NCBI GenBank assembly: GCA_963824095.1
Contig: CAWGNS010000008.1
Coordinates: forward strand, 2,418,001-2,482,000
Length of the DNA: 64,000 bases
Source: JBBDWJ01 sp963824095
GTDB lineage: Bacteria > Acidobacteriota > Terriglobia > Bryobacterales > UBA6623
Direction of reading: 5' to 3'
Shown piece after piece: positions 52,732 through 61,406 of the stretch. A program made the position numbers and the translations under genes. Position 1 is the first letter of the stretch. Each line of letters starts with the position of its first letter. The notes beneath the pieces were generated by a model that was not told the DNA's origin, did not search any database, and was given only the letters and a program-made list of their open reading frames with translations.

Positions 52732-54546
52732 TTAGCCCTTCTTCAAGTGGCGGTCGAGGCTGAAGGCGGCGCTAATCAGGCCCAGGTGCGTAAACGCCTG
52801 CGGGAAATTGCCCAGGGCCTCGCCGCTGGGGCCGATCTCTTCTCCGTAGAGACCGAGGTGGTTGGCGTAGGTCAGCATCTTTTCGAAAATCAGGCGCGCC
52901 TCTTCGAGTTGGCCGGCGCGGGCGAGCGCCTCCACCAGCCAGAAGGTACACATGCTGAACGTGCCTTCCCGGCCCGTGAGCCCGTCCCCGGCGCCCTTGC
53001 CGATCTCATAGCGATGCACCAGGCTGTCGGAGACCAGTTCTTGCATGGTCTGCTCGATCGTGCCGGTCATGCGCGGGTCGGTGGGCGAGATGAAGAGCAC
53101 CAGCGGCATCAGCAAGTTGCTGGCGTCGAGTGCGTCGGAACCAAAATACTGCACGAAGGTCTGCCGTTTCGAGTTCCATCCCTTGCGCATGATCGTTTCG
53201 TAGATCCGATCGCGTTCGCGCCTCAGGCGCAGCCGCTCAATCGGCAAACTGCGCTTCTGAGCCAGCCGCAGACCGCGGTCGAGCGCCACCCAGCACTGCA
53301 TTTTCGAATAGACGAACTGCTGCCGGCCGCCGCGCACCTCCCAGATTCCATCGTCGGGTTGCTCCCAGTTGTTGGCCACCCAATCGAGCATGCTGCGGAT
53401 TTGATTCCAAGAATCGTAGGCAATCGGCGTGCTGTGCTTGTCGTAGAGATAAATCGAGTCGATGAGCTCGCCATAGATATCGAGCTGGAGCTGCTCGGCG
53501 GCGGCGTTACCGACTCGCACCGGGCGCGAGCCGCAATAGCCGTCGAGGTGATCCAGGCGTTGCTCGGGCAGCTCGTGGCTGCCATGAATCGTGTACATGA
53601 TCTGCAGCGGTCCGGTGGGCGTTTCCTCCTCGCGCACGCGGTCGTGCAGCCAGTTCATGAAATTGGCGGCTTCCTCGGTATAGCCCAGGCGCATGAAGGC
53701 GTAGGTGGTGAACGCGGCGTCGCGAATCCAGGTGTAGCGGTAGTCCCAGTTGCGGACGCCCCCGACTTCTTCGGGAAGGCTGCAAGTCGGCGCCGCGACC
53801 ATCGCCCCGGTGGGCTCGAAGGTGAGCAGCTTGAGAACCAGCGCCGAGCGGTCGACCATCTCGCGCCAGCGGCCCTCATACTTGTTGTGCGAGTGCCAAT
53901 TGCGCCAGTACTGCACGGTGTGGCGCTGCGCCTCTTCGCCATCGAGCATGGCTTCGAGAAACTCGTTGCCGCAGTCGCCGCGATCGTGGCGGAACACAAA
54001 GGTGGCTTTCTCGCCCTGATCGAGGCTGAACTCGGCCTCGACTCCCTCGTCCTGGCGGGTGAGCGGGTAGGGACTCACCAGCCCGAATTTGGCGCCGGGC
54101 AGCTCAAACACGGCGCCGCGGCCGTTGATGGTGAGTTCATGTTTCTGGCGCGCGAAATCATAGGCGGGGTGACAACGCATCCGGAAACTCACCCGGCCGC
54201 GCACGGCCTGCGCGACGCGCACGATCTGATGAAAGCGAGCCTCGTGCTGCCCTTGGAGTTGATGGCGAACTGGCATGAAATCAATAACTTCACCCACGCC
54301 CTCGTGGCTCAGAAAACGCGTTACCAGCACGTTGGTCTCGGGCAGATACATCTGCCGCAGCGTGCCTTTGTGGGTGGCGGCGATCTGGAAGTAGCCGCCT
54401 TTGTTTTCGTCGAGGATCGCCGCAAAGATACTGGGGGAGTCGAAATAGGGTAGGCAGCACCAGTCGATCGAGCCGTCGTGGCCCACCAGAGCCACCGAAT
54501 GCATGTCCCCAATAACGCCATAGGATTCGATGGGTTTATAAGCCAC
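52732..54546 (-). CDS. Glycoside hydrolase family 15 (glucoamylase/trehalase-like)
   Basis: A 604-residue cytosolic enzyme. An N-terminal beta-sandwich begins YGVIGDMHSVALVGHDGSIDWCCLP, followed by an alpha/alpha-barrel with the family motif VRNWDYRYTWIRDAAFTTYA in pieces and FMCT-like STFSMCTFWLVEALARAGQ near the catalytic region. The pattern matches bacterial GH15 enzymes annotated as glucan 1,4-alpha-glucosidase or trehalase; the two cannot be told apart here. The start is a GTG at 54544-54546 behind a GGGGGG-A purine run. No signal peptide. Confidence 0.92.
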   Translation of the reverse strand: MAYKPIESYGVIGDMHSVALVGHDGSIDWCCLPYFDSPSIFAAILDENKGGYFQIAATHKGTLRQMYLPETNVLVTRFLSHEGVGEVIDFMPVRHQLQGQHEARFHQIVRVAQAVRGRVSFRMRCHPAYDFARQKHELTINGRGAVFELPGAKFGLVSPYPLTRQDEGVEAEFSLDQGEKATFVFRHDRGDCGNEFLEAMLDGEEAQRHTVQYWRNWHSHNKYEGRWREMVDRSALVLKLLTFEPTGAMVAAPTCSLPEEVGGVRNWDYRYTWIRDAAFTTYAFMRLGYTEEAANFMNWLHDRVREEETPTGPLQIMYTIHGSHELPEQRLDHLDGYCGSRPVRVGNAAAEQLQLDIYGELIDSIYLYDKHSTPIAYDSWNQIRSMLDWVANNWEQPDDGIWEVRGGRQQFVYSKMQCWVALDRGLRLAQKRSLPIERLRLRRERDRIYETIMRKGWNSKRQTFVQYFGSDALDASNLLMPLVLFISPTDPRMTGTIEQTMQELVSDSLVHRYEIGKGAGDGLTGREGTFSMCTFWLVEALARAGQLEEARLIFEKMLTYANHLGLYGEEIGPSGEALGNFPQAFTHLGLISAAFSLDRHLKKG

Positions 54547-54635
54547 GGTTTTGGTCCCCCCAATACAAAAGATCGGCGGCCGGATATCGGTTCGAGAGCC
54601 CGAGGGTCCGCCGCCGAAGGAATTCCACGCAGAGT

Positions 54636-55415
54636 TTACGAGCGTGCAATAGGCTCGCCGGAATTGTCAACCGGTCCCGCGCTTGCGGCGTCCAAACCGG
54701 CCTCGGTTCGCAACCAGGCGACTTGTCGGGCGGAAACCGCGCCGGTGAGAGTAGCCGGCAGGCGCGCCGCAGCGCCGACGTGGAACTCGTCCAGCGAGGT
54801 GTGCTCAGCCAGATAGCGAAGACCTTCGAGCGTCATCCCTCCGCCCGCCAGGATCGTGATTCGGCCGCGGCATGCCCGCTGCAGCGCTTCCAGCTTCGCC
54901 GCCTTCGCCGGCCAATCGCTGCGGCCTCCCGAAGTCAGAATGCGATCGACCTGCTCGAGGCTTTCGAGAGCGGCAAGGTCTTCGAACGGGGCGTCACTCT
55001 CTTCGAACGCGCGGTGAAACGTTGCTCGTACCGCGGGCGCTTCGTTCAGGATGCGTTCAGTGGTGCGCAGGTCCACTCGTCCGTTGTCGAGAAAGCCCAG
55101 CACCACACCGTCGATCGGCAACTGGGAGAACTCCGCCATCGCCCGCAGCAGACGATCCAGCTCGGCCGGCCCTTGCACTGTAAACCCCGCGGACTCGCGC
55201 ACCATCACGCGCGCCGGCGTGGGGACGGCGGCGACGATTTCCCGCACCAGGGCAAAATCGGGAGTCAGACCGCCCACGGCGAGATCGCGCACGATCTCGA
55301 GCCGGTCGGCACCGCCGGAGGCGGCTTCGCACGCATCCTCCAACGAAGTGACGATTACCTCGAGCCGCTTCCTACGGCCCGCGGTTGTGCCCGGTTGGCT
55401 TTGTTTCATTGGCAT
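54636..55415 (-). CDS. cutC: CutC family protein
   Basis: A TIM-barrel protein of 259 residues. It has the CutC signature near the N terminus: LEVIVTSLEDACEAASGGADRLEI in pieces, VGGLTPDFALVREI, then RVMVRESAGF, and GVVLGFLDNGRVD, ATFHRAFEE, ILTSGGRSDWPAKA, ILAGGGMT, DEFHVGAA. CutC was first linked to copper tolerance; the molecular role is doubtful. The start was taken at the Met at 55413-55415, where homology begins. Confidence 0.92.
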   Translation of the reverse strand: MPMKQSQPGTTAGRRKRLEVIVTSLEDACEAASGGADRLEIVRDLAVGGLTPDFALVREIVAAVPTPARVMVRESAGFTVQGPAELDRLLRAMAEFSQLPIDGVVLGFLDNGRVDLRTTERILNEAPAVRATFHRAFEESDAPFEDLAALESLEQVDRILTSGGRSDWPAKAAKLEALQRACRGRITILAGGGMTLEGLRYLAEHTSLDEFHVGAAARLPATLTGAVSARQVAWLRTEAGLDAASAGPVDNSGEPIARS

Positions 55416-55595
55416 TTCCGACGATTTTCCTAGAGCAGCGGCTAAGGCGGCGTAGGTGATCTTGTGTCTTGATCTTACTGTCCAGGCGTCGTCTAGACTG
55501 GGCGCTGCCTCCACGGGTGCAACCTGCCTGATCGCGGTTGAAATCTGCCTGCGCGGCCCGTACGCCGCAGCGCAGTCAACAAGAGGAGAACGACG

Positions 55596-58232
55596 GTGAC
55601 AGTTTCATCTCAGTCTGACTCATCCCAATCTGACAATCCTGAACTGTTTCGGCAAGAGCGCTTGTCGGTCCATAAGCTGTTGGCCAACAATCCGAACTAT
55701 TTCGGCACGGCAACGGAGACCGAGCTTCCCGTCGTTCAAGCCATCAAGTTCAACACGGCGTACGAGCAACTCACCTGCGTCGGTCTTTGGCCCGAACGCA
55801 ACCTGCTCGAAGCCACGATCGTGGTGAAACGGCCCTTCGGCTATCTGGGAGACCTCTGCAAGCCCGGCAGCCACGAGTACGTGCGGTTCTTCATCGACTG
55901 GAACGGCGACGGCGATTTCAGCGACGCCAACGAAGACGTCGGGATGGCCACGGTCAACGTCCACGACATTCCCGAAGTCGCCAAACATCCGCTCTGTTAC
56001 GCCGTTCGACGTCGCTTCAAGCCGTTTCTGGCGGATTGCAAGAAGCCCTACATCGTCAAGATGCGGGCGATTCTCTCCTGGGAGATTCCCCCGCCGCCCG
56101 GCGCCTGGAACTTCGTGCCGGTGTGGGGCAACGTCGTCGAGTGCTGGATCCAGGTCGATCCGGTGGCCGGCGTTGTGCTCGGCGTGGTCGCGCAGGAAGC
56201 CACCGCGCAGACCGCTGGCGACACCAAGAAAGCCAAAGCGAGCAAGGATTGCAAGGACGACCCGCCGCAGCTCGAGAAAGAGCGTAGCCGCTTCCTCGAG
56301 TTGCTCAAGAAGAACCCGAACTACTTCGGCACGCTGCCGATCTCCGAACTGCCGGCCGTCAACCCGATCAAGTCCGACACGCGCTACGAGGAATTGAAGT
56401 GCATCGGGCTCTATCCGGAGCGCAATTTCCTGGAAGCGGTCTTGCAGGTCAAACTGCCATACGGTTTCCTCGGCGATCTGTGCAGCGCGGGCAGCCAGGA
56501 ATACGTACGTTTCTTCATCGACTGGAACGGCGATGGCGACTTCAACGATTTCAACGAAGACCTCGGCGTGGCCTCGGTCAACGTGCACGACATTCCCGAG
56601 GTGCGCCAGTTCCATCTCTGCTACGCGCTGGGGAAAGCGTTTCGGGCGCTGCGGGCGAGCTGCCAGAAGCCCTACATCGTCCGGCTGCGGGCGATTCTCT
56701 CGTGGCAGCAGGTGCCCACCGGCCCTAACTTCATCCCGGTGTGGGGCAATGTTCTCGACTGCTGGATCCAGATCCGGCCGACCGAGCCGGCTCCGCAGCT
56801 CACCGGCGAGATTACCGATCCGCTGACGGCGACTCCGCCGGTGTGCGTCAGCGTGATTCCCAACGCCAGTTGCGGCATCGCGGGCGTGCGCATCTCGGGC
56901 ACTGCCGGCGGCAGCGGCTTTGTCAGCTACCGGATCGAATACCGGCCGATTTCGAGCGCGACCTGGAGCCAGGCGGGCGTGGTCTATCCCGACTGCACGC
57001 CGGCCAGCGTTACGCCCGACCACACGACGCCGCGGCTCCTGGAACCGCTGGCCTACCTGACCAATCTGCAGCCCGATGAGTATGAGGTCCGCCTGACGGT
57101 CAACGGGACCGGAGGTCCGATCGTCGATCAGACCACGTTCTCGCTCAAGAACTCGCCGGTAGTGATCGACAAAATCGGGCAGGTGGATGCGCGTATCGAA
57201 GGCGTCCATCCGACCGACCCCAGCGAGTTGCTGAAGCTGATCAAGGCGGGTCCCGCGCCGACCGACCCGGAAACCTCCGTCGGTGGATCGATCAGCGTCG
57301 TTGGCAGCGCCGACTATTGGGGCTGCGGGCGCGAGATGACCGAGTACGTCTTACAATTTCAGGAGGCGCCCTTTGGCGCGCCGCCGCCCGAGCAGGACGA
57401 CCCCGGCCCCTGGACCGACGTCAAGCCGCCGCTGCCGTTTAGCATCGCCGACCCGAACCATCCCCGCACGTATTGGTGCTGGCCGTCGGTGTTGCCCAAC
57501 ACGGTGCTTAACGGAAAGCTCACCCGCATCTGGACAAATCACTCGTGCCTGCTGCTTCCGCCGAGCACCTACCATACGGTGCGCAAGACGGCCGAGTCCG
57601 ACTGGGGCACCGCCGGCGCGAGCCTCAACGGGCGCTACACCGTGCGGTTGAAACTTGAGCACCAACCGCTCGGCGGCGGACTGGCGCTGCTGCTCTACGA
57701 CGCCGCGACGGTGTGGCTCGACAATCGCTCCATTCAGGTGCTGCTCAAAGGGATGGCGATCGCCGGCGGCGGTCCACTGGCTGTTTGCCAGGAACTGAGC
57801 CTGTCGCAGTTCTCCGGCACGACGGCCGAGATCATCGGCCGGGCCTGGGATCCGCTGATTGTCGACACGGTGCCGGCGACCGAGGTGCCCAACAACAACT
57901 TCGACTTTTACCAGGTGTCGTTCCGCAAGGCGGGCGGGCCGAGCTACGTCGGGATCACCACCAGCTCGACCCGCATCCCCAATGTGCTCCCGGCATTGCC
58001 GGCGCCGCCCAACGACGTGGGCACGCTGGCGAACTGGGACATCGTCAGCGCGCTGGACGCCGGACCGGCGCCGAACCCTTACGTCCCGCCGCCCTACCCC
58101 AAGATCTACCGCGGCGAACGCTGCGCTTATCTGATCCGGCTGTACGCGACCGACACGACGCGGTTGAGCGACGGAGGCAGCCACCACGACGCGGAGGATT
58201 TCTTCCCGTTCTGTATCGTGAACGATCTGTAA
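55596..58232 (+). CDS. Unrecognised 878-residue protein with a duplicated cysteine-containing module
   Basis: I do not recognise this protein. It starts at a GTG with GAGGAG eight bases upstream. There is no signal peptide; the N terminus is Ser/Gln-rich. Residues about 20-186 and 229-392 are two copies of one module (offset 206-208): NPNYFGT, then GLxPERNxLEA, LGDLC, EYVRFFIDWNGDGDF, VNVHDIPEV, KPYIV, RAILSW, PVWGNV and CWIQ. Five Cys are conserved in both copies (61/269, 88/296, 134/342, 148/356, 183/389). DWNGDGDF resembles a calcium-binding loop. The linker (200-228) is Lys/Asp-rich. The rest, 400-878, is beta-rich, with a segment like a fibronectin type III domain (SYRIEYRPISSATWSQAG) and several Cys. 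Function unknown; a cell-surface or contractile-system role would be guesswork. Confidence 0.8.
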   Translation: MTVSSQSDSSQSDNPELFRQERLSVHKLLANNPNYFGTATETELPVVQAIKFNTAYEQLTCVGLWPERNLLEATIVVKRPFGYLGDLCKPGSHEYVRFFIDWNGDGDFSDANEDVGMATVNVHDIPEVAKHPLCYAVRRRFKPFLADCKKPYIVKMRAILSWEIPPPPGAWNFVPVWGNVVECWIQVDPVAGVVLGVVAQEATAQTAGDTKKAKASKDCKDDPPQLEKERSRFLELLKKNPNYFGTLPISELPAVNPIKSDTRYEELKCIGLYPERNFLEAVLQVKLPYGFLGDLCSAGSQEYVRFFIDWNGDGDFNDFNEDLGVASVNVHDIPEVRQFHLCYALGKAFRALRASCQKPYIVRLRAILSWQQVPTGPNFIPVWGNVLDCWIQIRPTEPAPQLTGEITDPLTATPPVCVSVIPNASCGIAGVRISGTAGGSGFVSYRIEYRPISSATWSQAGVVYPDCTPASVTPDHTTPRLLEPLAYLTNLQPDEYEVRLTVNGTGGPIVDQTTFSLKNSPVVIDKIGQVDARIEGVHPTDPSELLKLIKAGPAPTDPETSVGGSISVVGSADYWGCGREMTEYVLQFQEAPFGAPPPEQDDPGPWTDVKPPLPFSIADPNHPRTYWCWPSVLPNTVLNGKLTRIWTNHSCLLLPPSTYHTVRKTAESDWGTAGASLNGRYTVRLKLEHQPLGGGLALLLYDAATVWLDNRSIQVLLKGMAIAGGGPLAVCQELSLSQFSGTTAEIIGRAWDPLIVDTVPATEVPNNNFDFYQVSFRKAGGPSYVGITTSSTRIPNVLPALPAPPNDVGTLANWDIVSALDAGPAPNPYVPPPYPKIYRGERCAYLIRLYATDTTRLSDGGSHHDAEDFFPFCIVNDL

Positions 58233-58374
58233 GAGGGACGGGCCGGGCCTCACCTGGGCCACCCCAGGTGGGGCCGGGGCTAGCCAACGGAGGGATCCAG
58301 CGTGGGGAGCGCCCGCGGCATCCCGGCCCACTCGCGCCAAGTTTTCGATAACCGGGGAAGGCCCTGCGGGACGC

Positions 58375-58469
58375 TGGCGGAAGCTAGTGGGAGTCGAACC
58401 CACCTTTGCCGCGAGGCGACAAACGCCGGATTTGAAGTCCGGGCCCAGCACCGGCCAAGACTAGCTTCC
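58375..58469 (-). tRNA. selC: Selenocysteine tRNA (UCA anticodon)
   Basis: A 95-base RNA on the minus strand with the marks of tRNA-Sec: an 8-bp acceptor stem (GGAAGCTA with TAGCTTCC), a 6-bp D stem, anticodon loop CTTCAAA reading UGA, a long variable arm, a T arm GGTGGGTTCGACTCCCAC, discriminator G and encoded CCA. It is the only gene for selenium use seen in the window. Confidence 0.93.
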
Positions 58470-58525
58470 GTTCGCCCATTCTAGCGGGGATGGTCGCGAA
58501 GCCGCCATTTGGCCGCTTGTGCGGG

Positions 58526-58550
58526 AAGGTGGCGCGGGCCTGCGGCCGGC
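58526..58550. repeat. Hairpin repeat family C, copy 3 (inverted)
   Basis: Reverse complement of the family C pattern: on the minus strand it reads GCCGGCCGCAGGCCCGCGCC followed by ACCTT. Confidence 0.5.
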
Positions 58551-58589
58551 TGCGTCCGCCTGTGGGAGGACGTCTTTAGTCGACTTGGG

Positions 58590-58607
58590 ACAGACAATCC
58601 TGCCTGT
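58590..58607. repeat. Hairpin repeat family B, copy 3
   Basis: ACAGACA and TGCCTGT arms around ATCC (GGAT on the other strand); one arm pair is a G-T mismatch type. Confidence 0.6.
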
Positions 58608-58627
58608 GCTCTGGAGTTTGGCCTTCG

Positions 58628-58969
58628 CCAACCCGGCTGGATCGGGCACCCCAACCAGGAACGAGCACGACCATCCGAGCCGCGCGCGTGAGCAAGCGGT
58701 GGCCACTACTTTCTCATCCGTTAGGGACTCAACTCAACCGGGCCCGCGCAAGCACGACAACAGGCTGCTGCACCCAACGGCCGCACAGTGGGCCAGACAA
58801 TCCTGTCTGTTGGCTCGCCATGGCGAGCAGCAGGCATTTTTCCTCCGCCCCGGTGCAGTGGATGGAGGTCTGTCCCAGACGGAATAGCGCGTAGCGGCCA
58901 CCGCTTGCTCACGCGCGGCTCGGATAGTCGGTGCTCGTCCCTGGTTGGAGTGCACCTCCAGCCAGTTGG
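58628..58969. repeat. Composite inverted repeat (family E), about 100-bp arms
   Basis: Segment 58628-58728 and the reverse complement of 58872-58969 align along their length with scattered differences. The best-conserved part is GCGTGAGCAAGCGGTGGCC, next to ATCCGAGCCGCG. The centre (58729-58871) carries a family B hairpin and a CTCGCCATGGCGAG palindrome. Confidence 0.7.
58794..58809. repeat. Hairpin repeat family B, copy 4
   Basis: CAGACA and TGTCTG arms around ATCC. Confidence 0.6.
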
Positions 58970-58971
58970 GC

Positions 58972-60075
58972 CTAGTCCATGAGCAGGGGTTCGTAATCGC
59001 TCGGGGGGGCTGCGGTGCTTTGGAGCTCTTTGCGGAGTTTGGCGAGATCGGGCACGTAGCTGCGAATGGCCTGCGACTCGGATCCGGCGGCTTGCAGCTC
59101 GAAGGCGGGGCATTCGGCGGGAATCAGGTAGGCGTCGCCGGGCTGGTAGCCGGCCTGATCCCAGGAATCTCCCACGAGCGCTCCGCGGCCCTGCAAAAAA
59201 ATCAACAGGTGAAAACGCTCGCGGTCGGGTTGGTAGGGGACCACTCCCGACCAGCTCAGCCGCTCGGTGGCGAAGTAGCGGCAGGCGGCCAGCAGTTCGC
59301 GCTGCATTCCTCGCGCGGCCGTTGGACCCGGAAAACGGAATGGCGGCAGCGCCGCCGGATGGGACTCCTGGCGCGTGACCACGGCGCCCTGCTCGATGTG
59401 CAGCTCGCGCGGCTTGCCGTCCGCACCCAGGCGTCCGAAATCGTAAAAGCGATAGGTGAGATCGGAATTCTGCTGGATCTCGCAGATCACGACGCCGGCT
59501 CCGATGGTGTGCAGCGTGCCGGGCGAGATGAAAAAGGTCTGCCCTTTCTCGACGAGGACCCAGTTGAGGGAGCGCTCAATCTCACCGCTGGCGGCGGCGG
59601 CGCTGAGTTCCTGCGGCGACACGCCGCGCGTCAGCCCCAGCACCAGCTTGGCCTCGGGCTTGGCGTCGACGATGTGCCACATCTCCGTCTTGCCCGGGCC
59701 GTCCTCGTGTTCCAGCGCGTAGGTGTCGTCGGGGTGGACCTGCACCGAAAGGTTCTGCGAGGTGAACAGCAGCTTCGAAAGAATCGGAAAGTAGAGCTGC
59801 GCCTGTTGCCGCCCCTGCTGCTCGATCTCGCCGGCGGTTCGCCGCCGCAGCCCCGACGGCTGGTAGGAGCTGCCCATCAGCCGGGGGCCAAGTTGCTCGA
59901 CCAACGCGCCCAAGGTCTGCCCGGCAAGCGGGCCGTTAGCGACGCGGTTCTCTTCGAAGCTGTACCAGGCCTCGCCGATCGGCTCGGGCTGCTCGCCGAA
60001 AACCGGACTCAAATCGCGGGAGCCCCAGATCTTGGGACGCAGCGAGGCAGGCAGCTTCAGTGGGTAGAGCGCCAT
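58972..60075 (-). CDS. manA: Mannose-6-phosphate isomerase, class I (cupin type)
   Basis: Zinc cupin that interconverts fructose-6-phosphate and mannose-6-phosphate, feeding GDP-mannose and surface-sugar synthesis. The N-terminal cupin has LYFPILSKLLFTSQNLSVQVHPDD in pieces (Gln and His zinc ligands), GKTEMWHIVDA with the Glu, and FISPGTLHTIGAG with the second His, then QQNSDLTYRFYDFGR carrying the active-site Arg region. The product is 367 residues, the short bacterial type. The ATG at 60075 shares one base with the stop of the upstream aspartate aminotransferase (TGATG), so translation is probably coupled. Confidence 0.93.
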   Translation of the reverse strand: MALYPLKLPASLRPKIWGSRDLSPVFGEQPEPIGEAWYSFEENRVANGPLAGQTLGALVEQLGPRLMGSSYQPSGLRRRTAGEIEQQGRQQAQLYFPILSKLLFTSQNLSVQVHPDDTYALEHEDGPGKTEMWHIVDAKPEAKLVLGLTRGVSPQELSAAAASGEIERSLNWVLVEKGQTFFISPGTLHTIGAGVVICEIQQNSDLTYRFYDFGRLGADGKPRELHIEQGAVVTRQESHPAALPPFRFPGPTAARGMQRELLAACRYFATERLSWSGVVPYQPDRERFHLLIFLQGRGALVGDSWDQAGYQPGDAYLIPAECPAFELQAAGSESQAIRSYVPDLAKLRKELQSTAAPPSDYEPLLMD

Positions 60076-61253
60076 CAAGAGGTTTTTTCGACGATGAACT
60101 TGCGAATCCGCTCGAGGCCGCGCTCCAGCTCATCCATCGACGCCGCGTAGGAGATCCGCACGTGTTCTTTGGTGCCGAAGGCCTCGCCGGGCACTACGGC
60201 CACGTGGGCCTCGCGCAATAGCCTGGTGGAAAAATCCATCCCGTTGGCGATGCCGTCTTTGCCGAAGCAGCAGCTGATGTTGGGATAGGCGTAGAAGGCC
60301 CCACCGGGCTCGGCGCAGTGCACGCCCGGAATGGCATTGAGCGTCGGGATCACGTAGTCGCGGCGGCGGCGATACTCGGCGAGCATCTGGGGAACCGAAT
60401 CCTGCGGCCCGGTCAGCGCTTGGAGCGCCGCTTTCTGTGCGATCGAGGTCGGGTTCGAGGTCGAGTGGCTTTGCAGTTTGTTGATCGCTTTGATCAAAGG
60501 GGCCGGGCCCAGGGCAAACCCCACGCGCCAGCCCGTCATGGCGTAGGTCTTCGACAGCGAGCCGACGACCACGACGTTGGGCTTGGCGCCCGGCAACGAG
60601 CCGACGGAAAACGGCTTGCCGTCGTAGACGAAGTGCGAATAGCACTCGTCGCTGAGCAGCAACACGCCGCGGCTCGAGGTCAGCGCGTAGATCCGCTCGA
60701 ACTCGTCGGGCGGCACGACCGCGCCGCTGGGGTTGCTGGGCGAGTTGACGATCACCATCTTGGTCTTGGGCGTCAACACGCGCTCGATATCGGCGGCGGT
60801 AAGCCGGAAGCCGTTGTCCTCGCGGGTCTCCACTCGCACCGCCTTGCCGCCGTGATAGTTGATCACGTCGTAGAAGGTGACCCAGTAGGGCACCGGCAGC
60901 ACCACTTCATCGCCATGCTCGATCAGCGAGGCCATGGTGTTGAAGATGACGTGCTTGCCGCCGACGCAGATGATGCTCTCGGCGGTATCGTAGTCGGTGC
61001 CAAGTTCCTTCTTGTGCCACTCGCAGACGGCCTTGCGCAGCTCGACGATGCCGCCGGCCGGCGTGTAGCGCGTGAAGTTGGCGTCCAGCGCGCGGATGGC
61101 GGCCTGCTTGATGTGGTCGGGCGTGGCGAAATCGGGCTCGCCGGCTCCGAAGGCGATGATGTCGATGCCTTCGGCCTTCAGGCGGCCAGCCTCGGCCGTA
61201 ACGGCCATCGTGGCCGATTCGCTGATGCGGGAAACTCTTTGACTCAGTTGCAT
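60075..61253 (-). CDS. aspC: Aspartate aminotransferase, class I
   Basis: PLP-dependent transaminase of 392 residues of the Thermus-like type Ib group. It has ISESATMAVTAEAGRL near the start, FGAGEPDFATP, RYTPAGGIVELRKAV, NSPSNPSGAV, DECYSHFVYDGKPF, and the PLP lysine in GSLSKTYAMTGWRVGF, and the substrate carboxylate Arg in HVRISYAAS. It interconverts aspartate and oxaloacetate; some of the group also act on prephenate. It overlaps manA by one base. Confidence 0.94.
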   Translation of the reverse strand: MQLSQRVSRISESATMAVTAEAGRLKAEGIDIIAFGAGEPDFATPDHIKQAAIRALDANFTRYTPAGGIVELRKAVCEWHKKELGTDYDTAESIICVGGKHVIFNTMASLIEHGDEVVLPVPYWVTFYDVINYHGGKAVRVETREDNGFRLTAADIERVLTPKTKMVIVNSPSNPSGAVVPPDEFERIYALTSSRGVLLLSDECYSHFVYDGKPFSVGSLPGAKPNVVVVGSLSKTYAMTGWRVGFALGPAPLIKAINKLQSHSTSNPTSIAQKAALQALTGPQDSVPQMLAEYRRRRDYVIPTLNAIPGVHCAEPGGAFYAYPNISCCFGKDGIANGMDFSTRLLREAHVAVVPGEAFGTKEHVRISYAASMDELERGLERIRKFIVEKTS

Positions 61254-61406
61254 GCTTGTTCTTATCGCGCGCCGGTCGCGGCCTCTCGGGTTTAATCGAG
61301 AAGCGCCCGGCGCCGTCCATTCTGAAACTCAGTATCGCGTTTCCGGGGCAACTCGGGAACCGCGGTCCGCTCGCGCCACTGCCCGCTGAGGCTGCCCGGC
61401 ATCGCC

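Larger units (their letters stand above)
58470..58971. other. 502-base repeat-rich gap between selC and manA
   Basis: No gene. It contains repeat families B (58590-58607, 58794-58809) and C (58526-58550) and a large imperfect inverted repeat (58628-58728 with 58872-58969). The right arm ends three bases before the manA stop. Confidence 0.6.

Noticed and set aside
51478..54453. A 991-residue plus-strand open frame
   Set aside because: It reads the MFS gene in the wrong frame and then the GH15 gene antisense; composition is Arg/Gly/Pro-rich and no domain is seen.
55596..58232. The DWNGDGDF motifs read as dockerin repeats like those at 36420-39455
   Set aside because: There is no following paired helix with the dockerin pattern; the motif sits in the middle of a larger conserved module.
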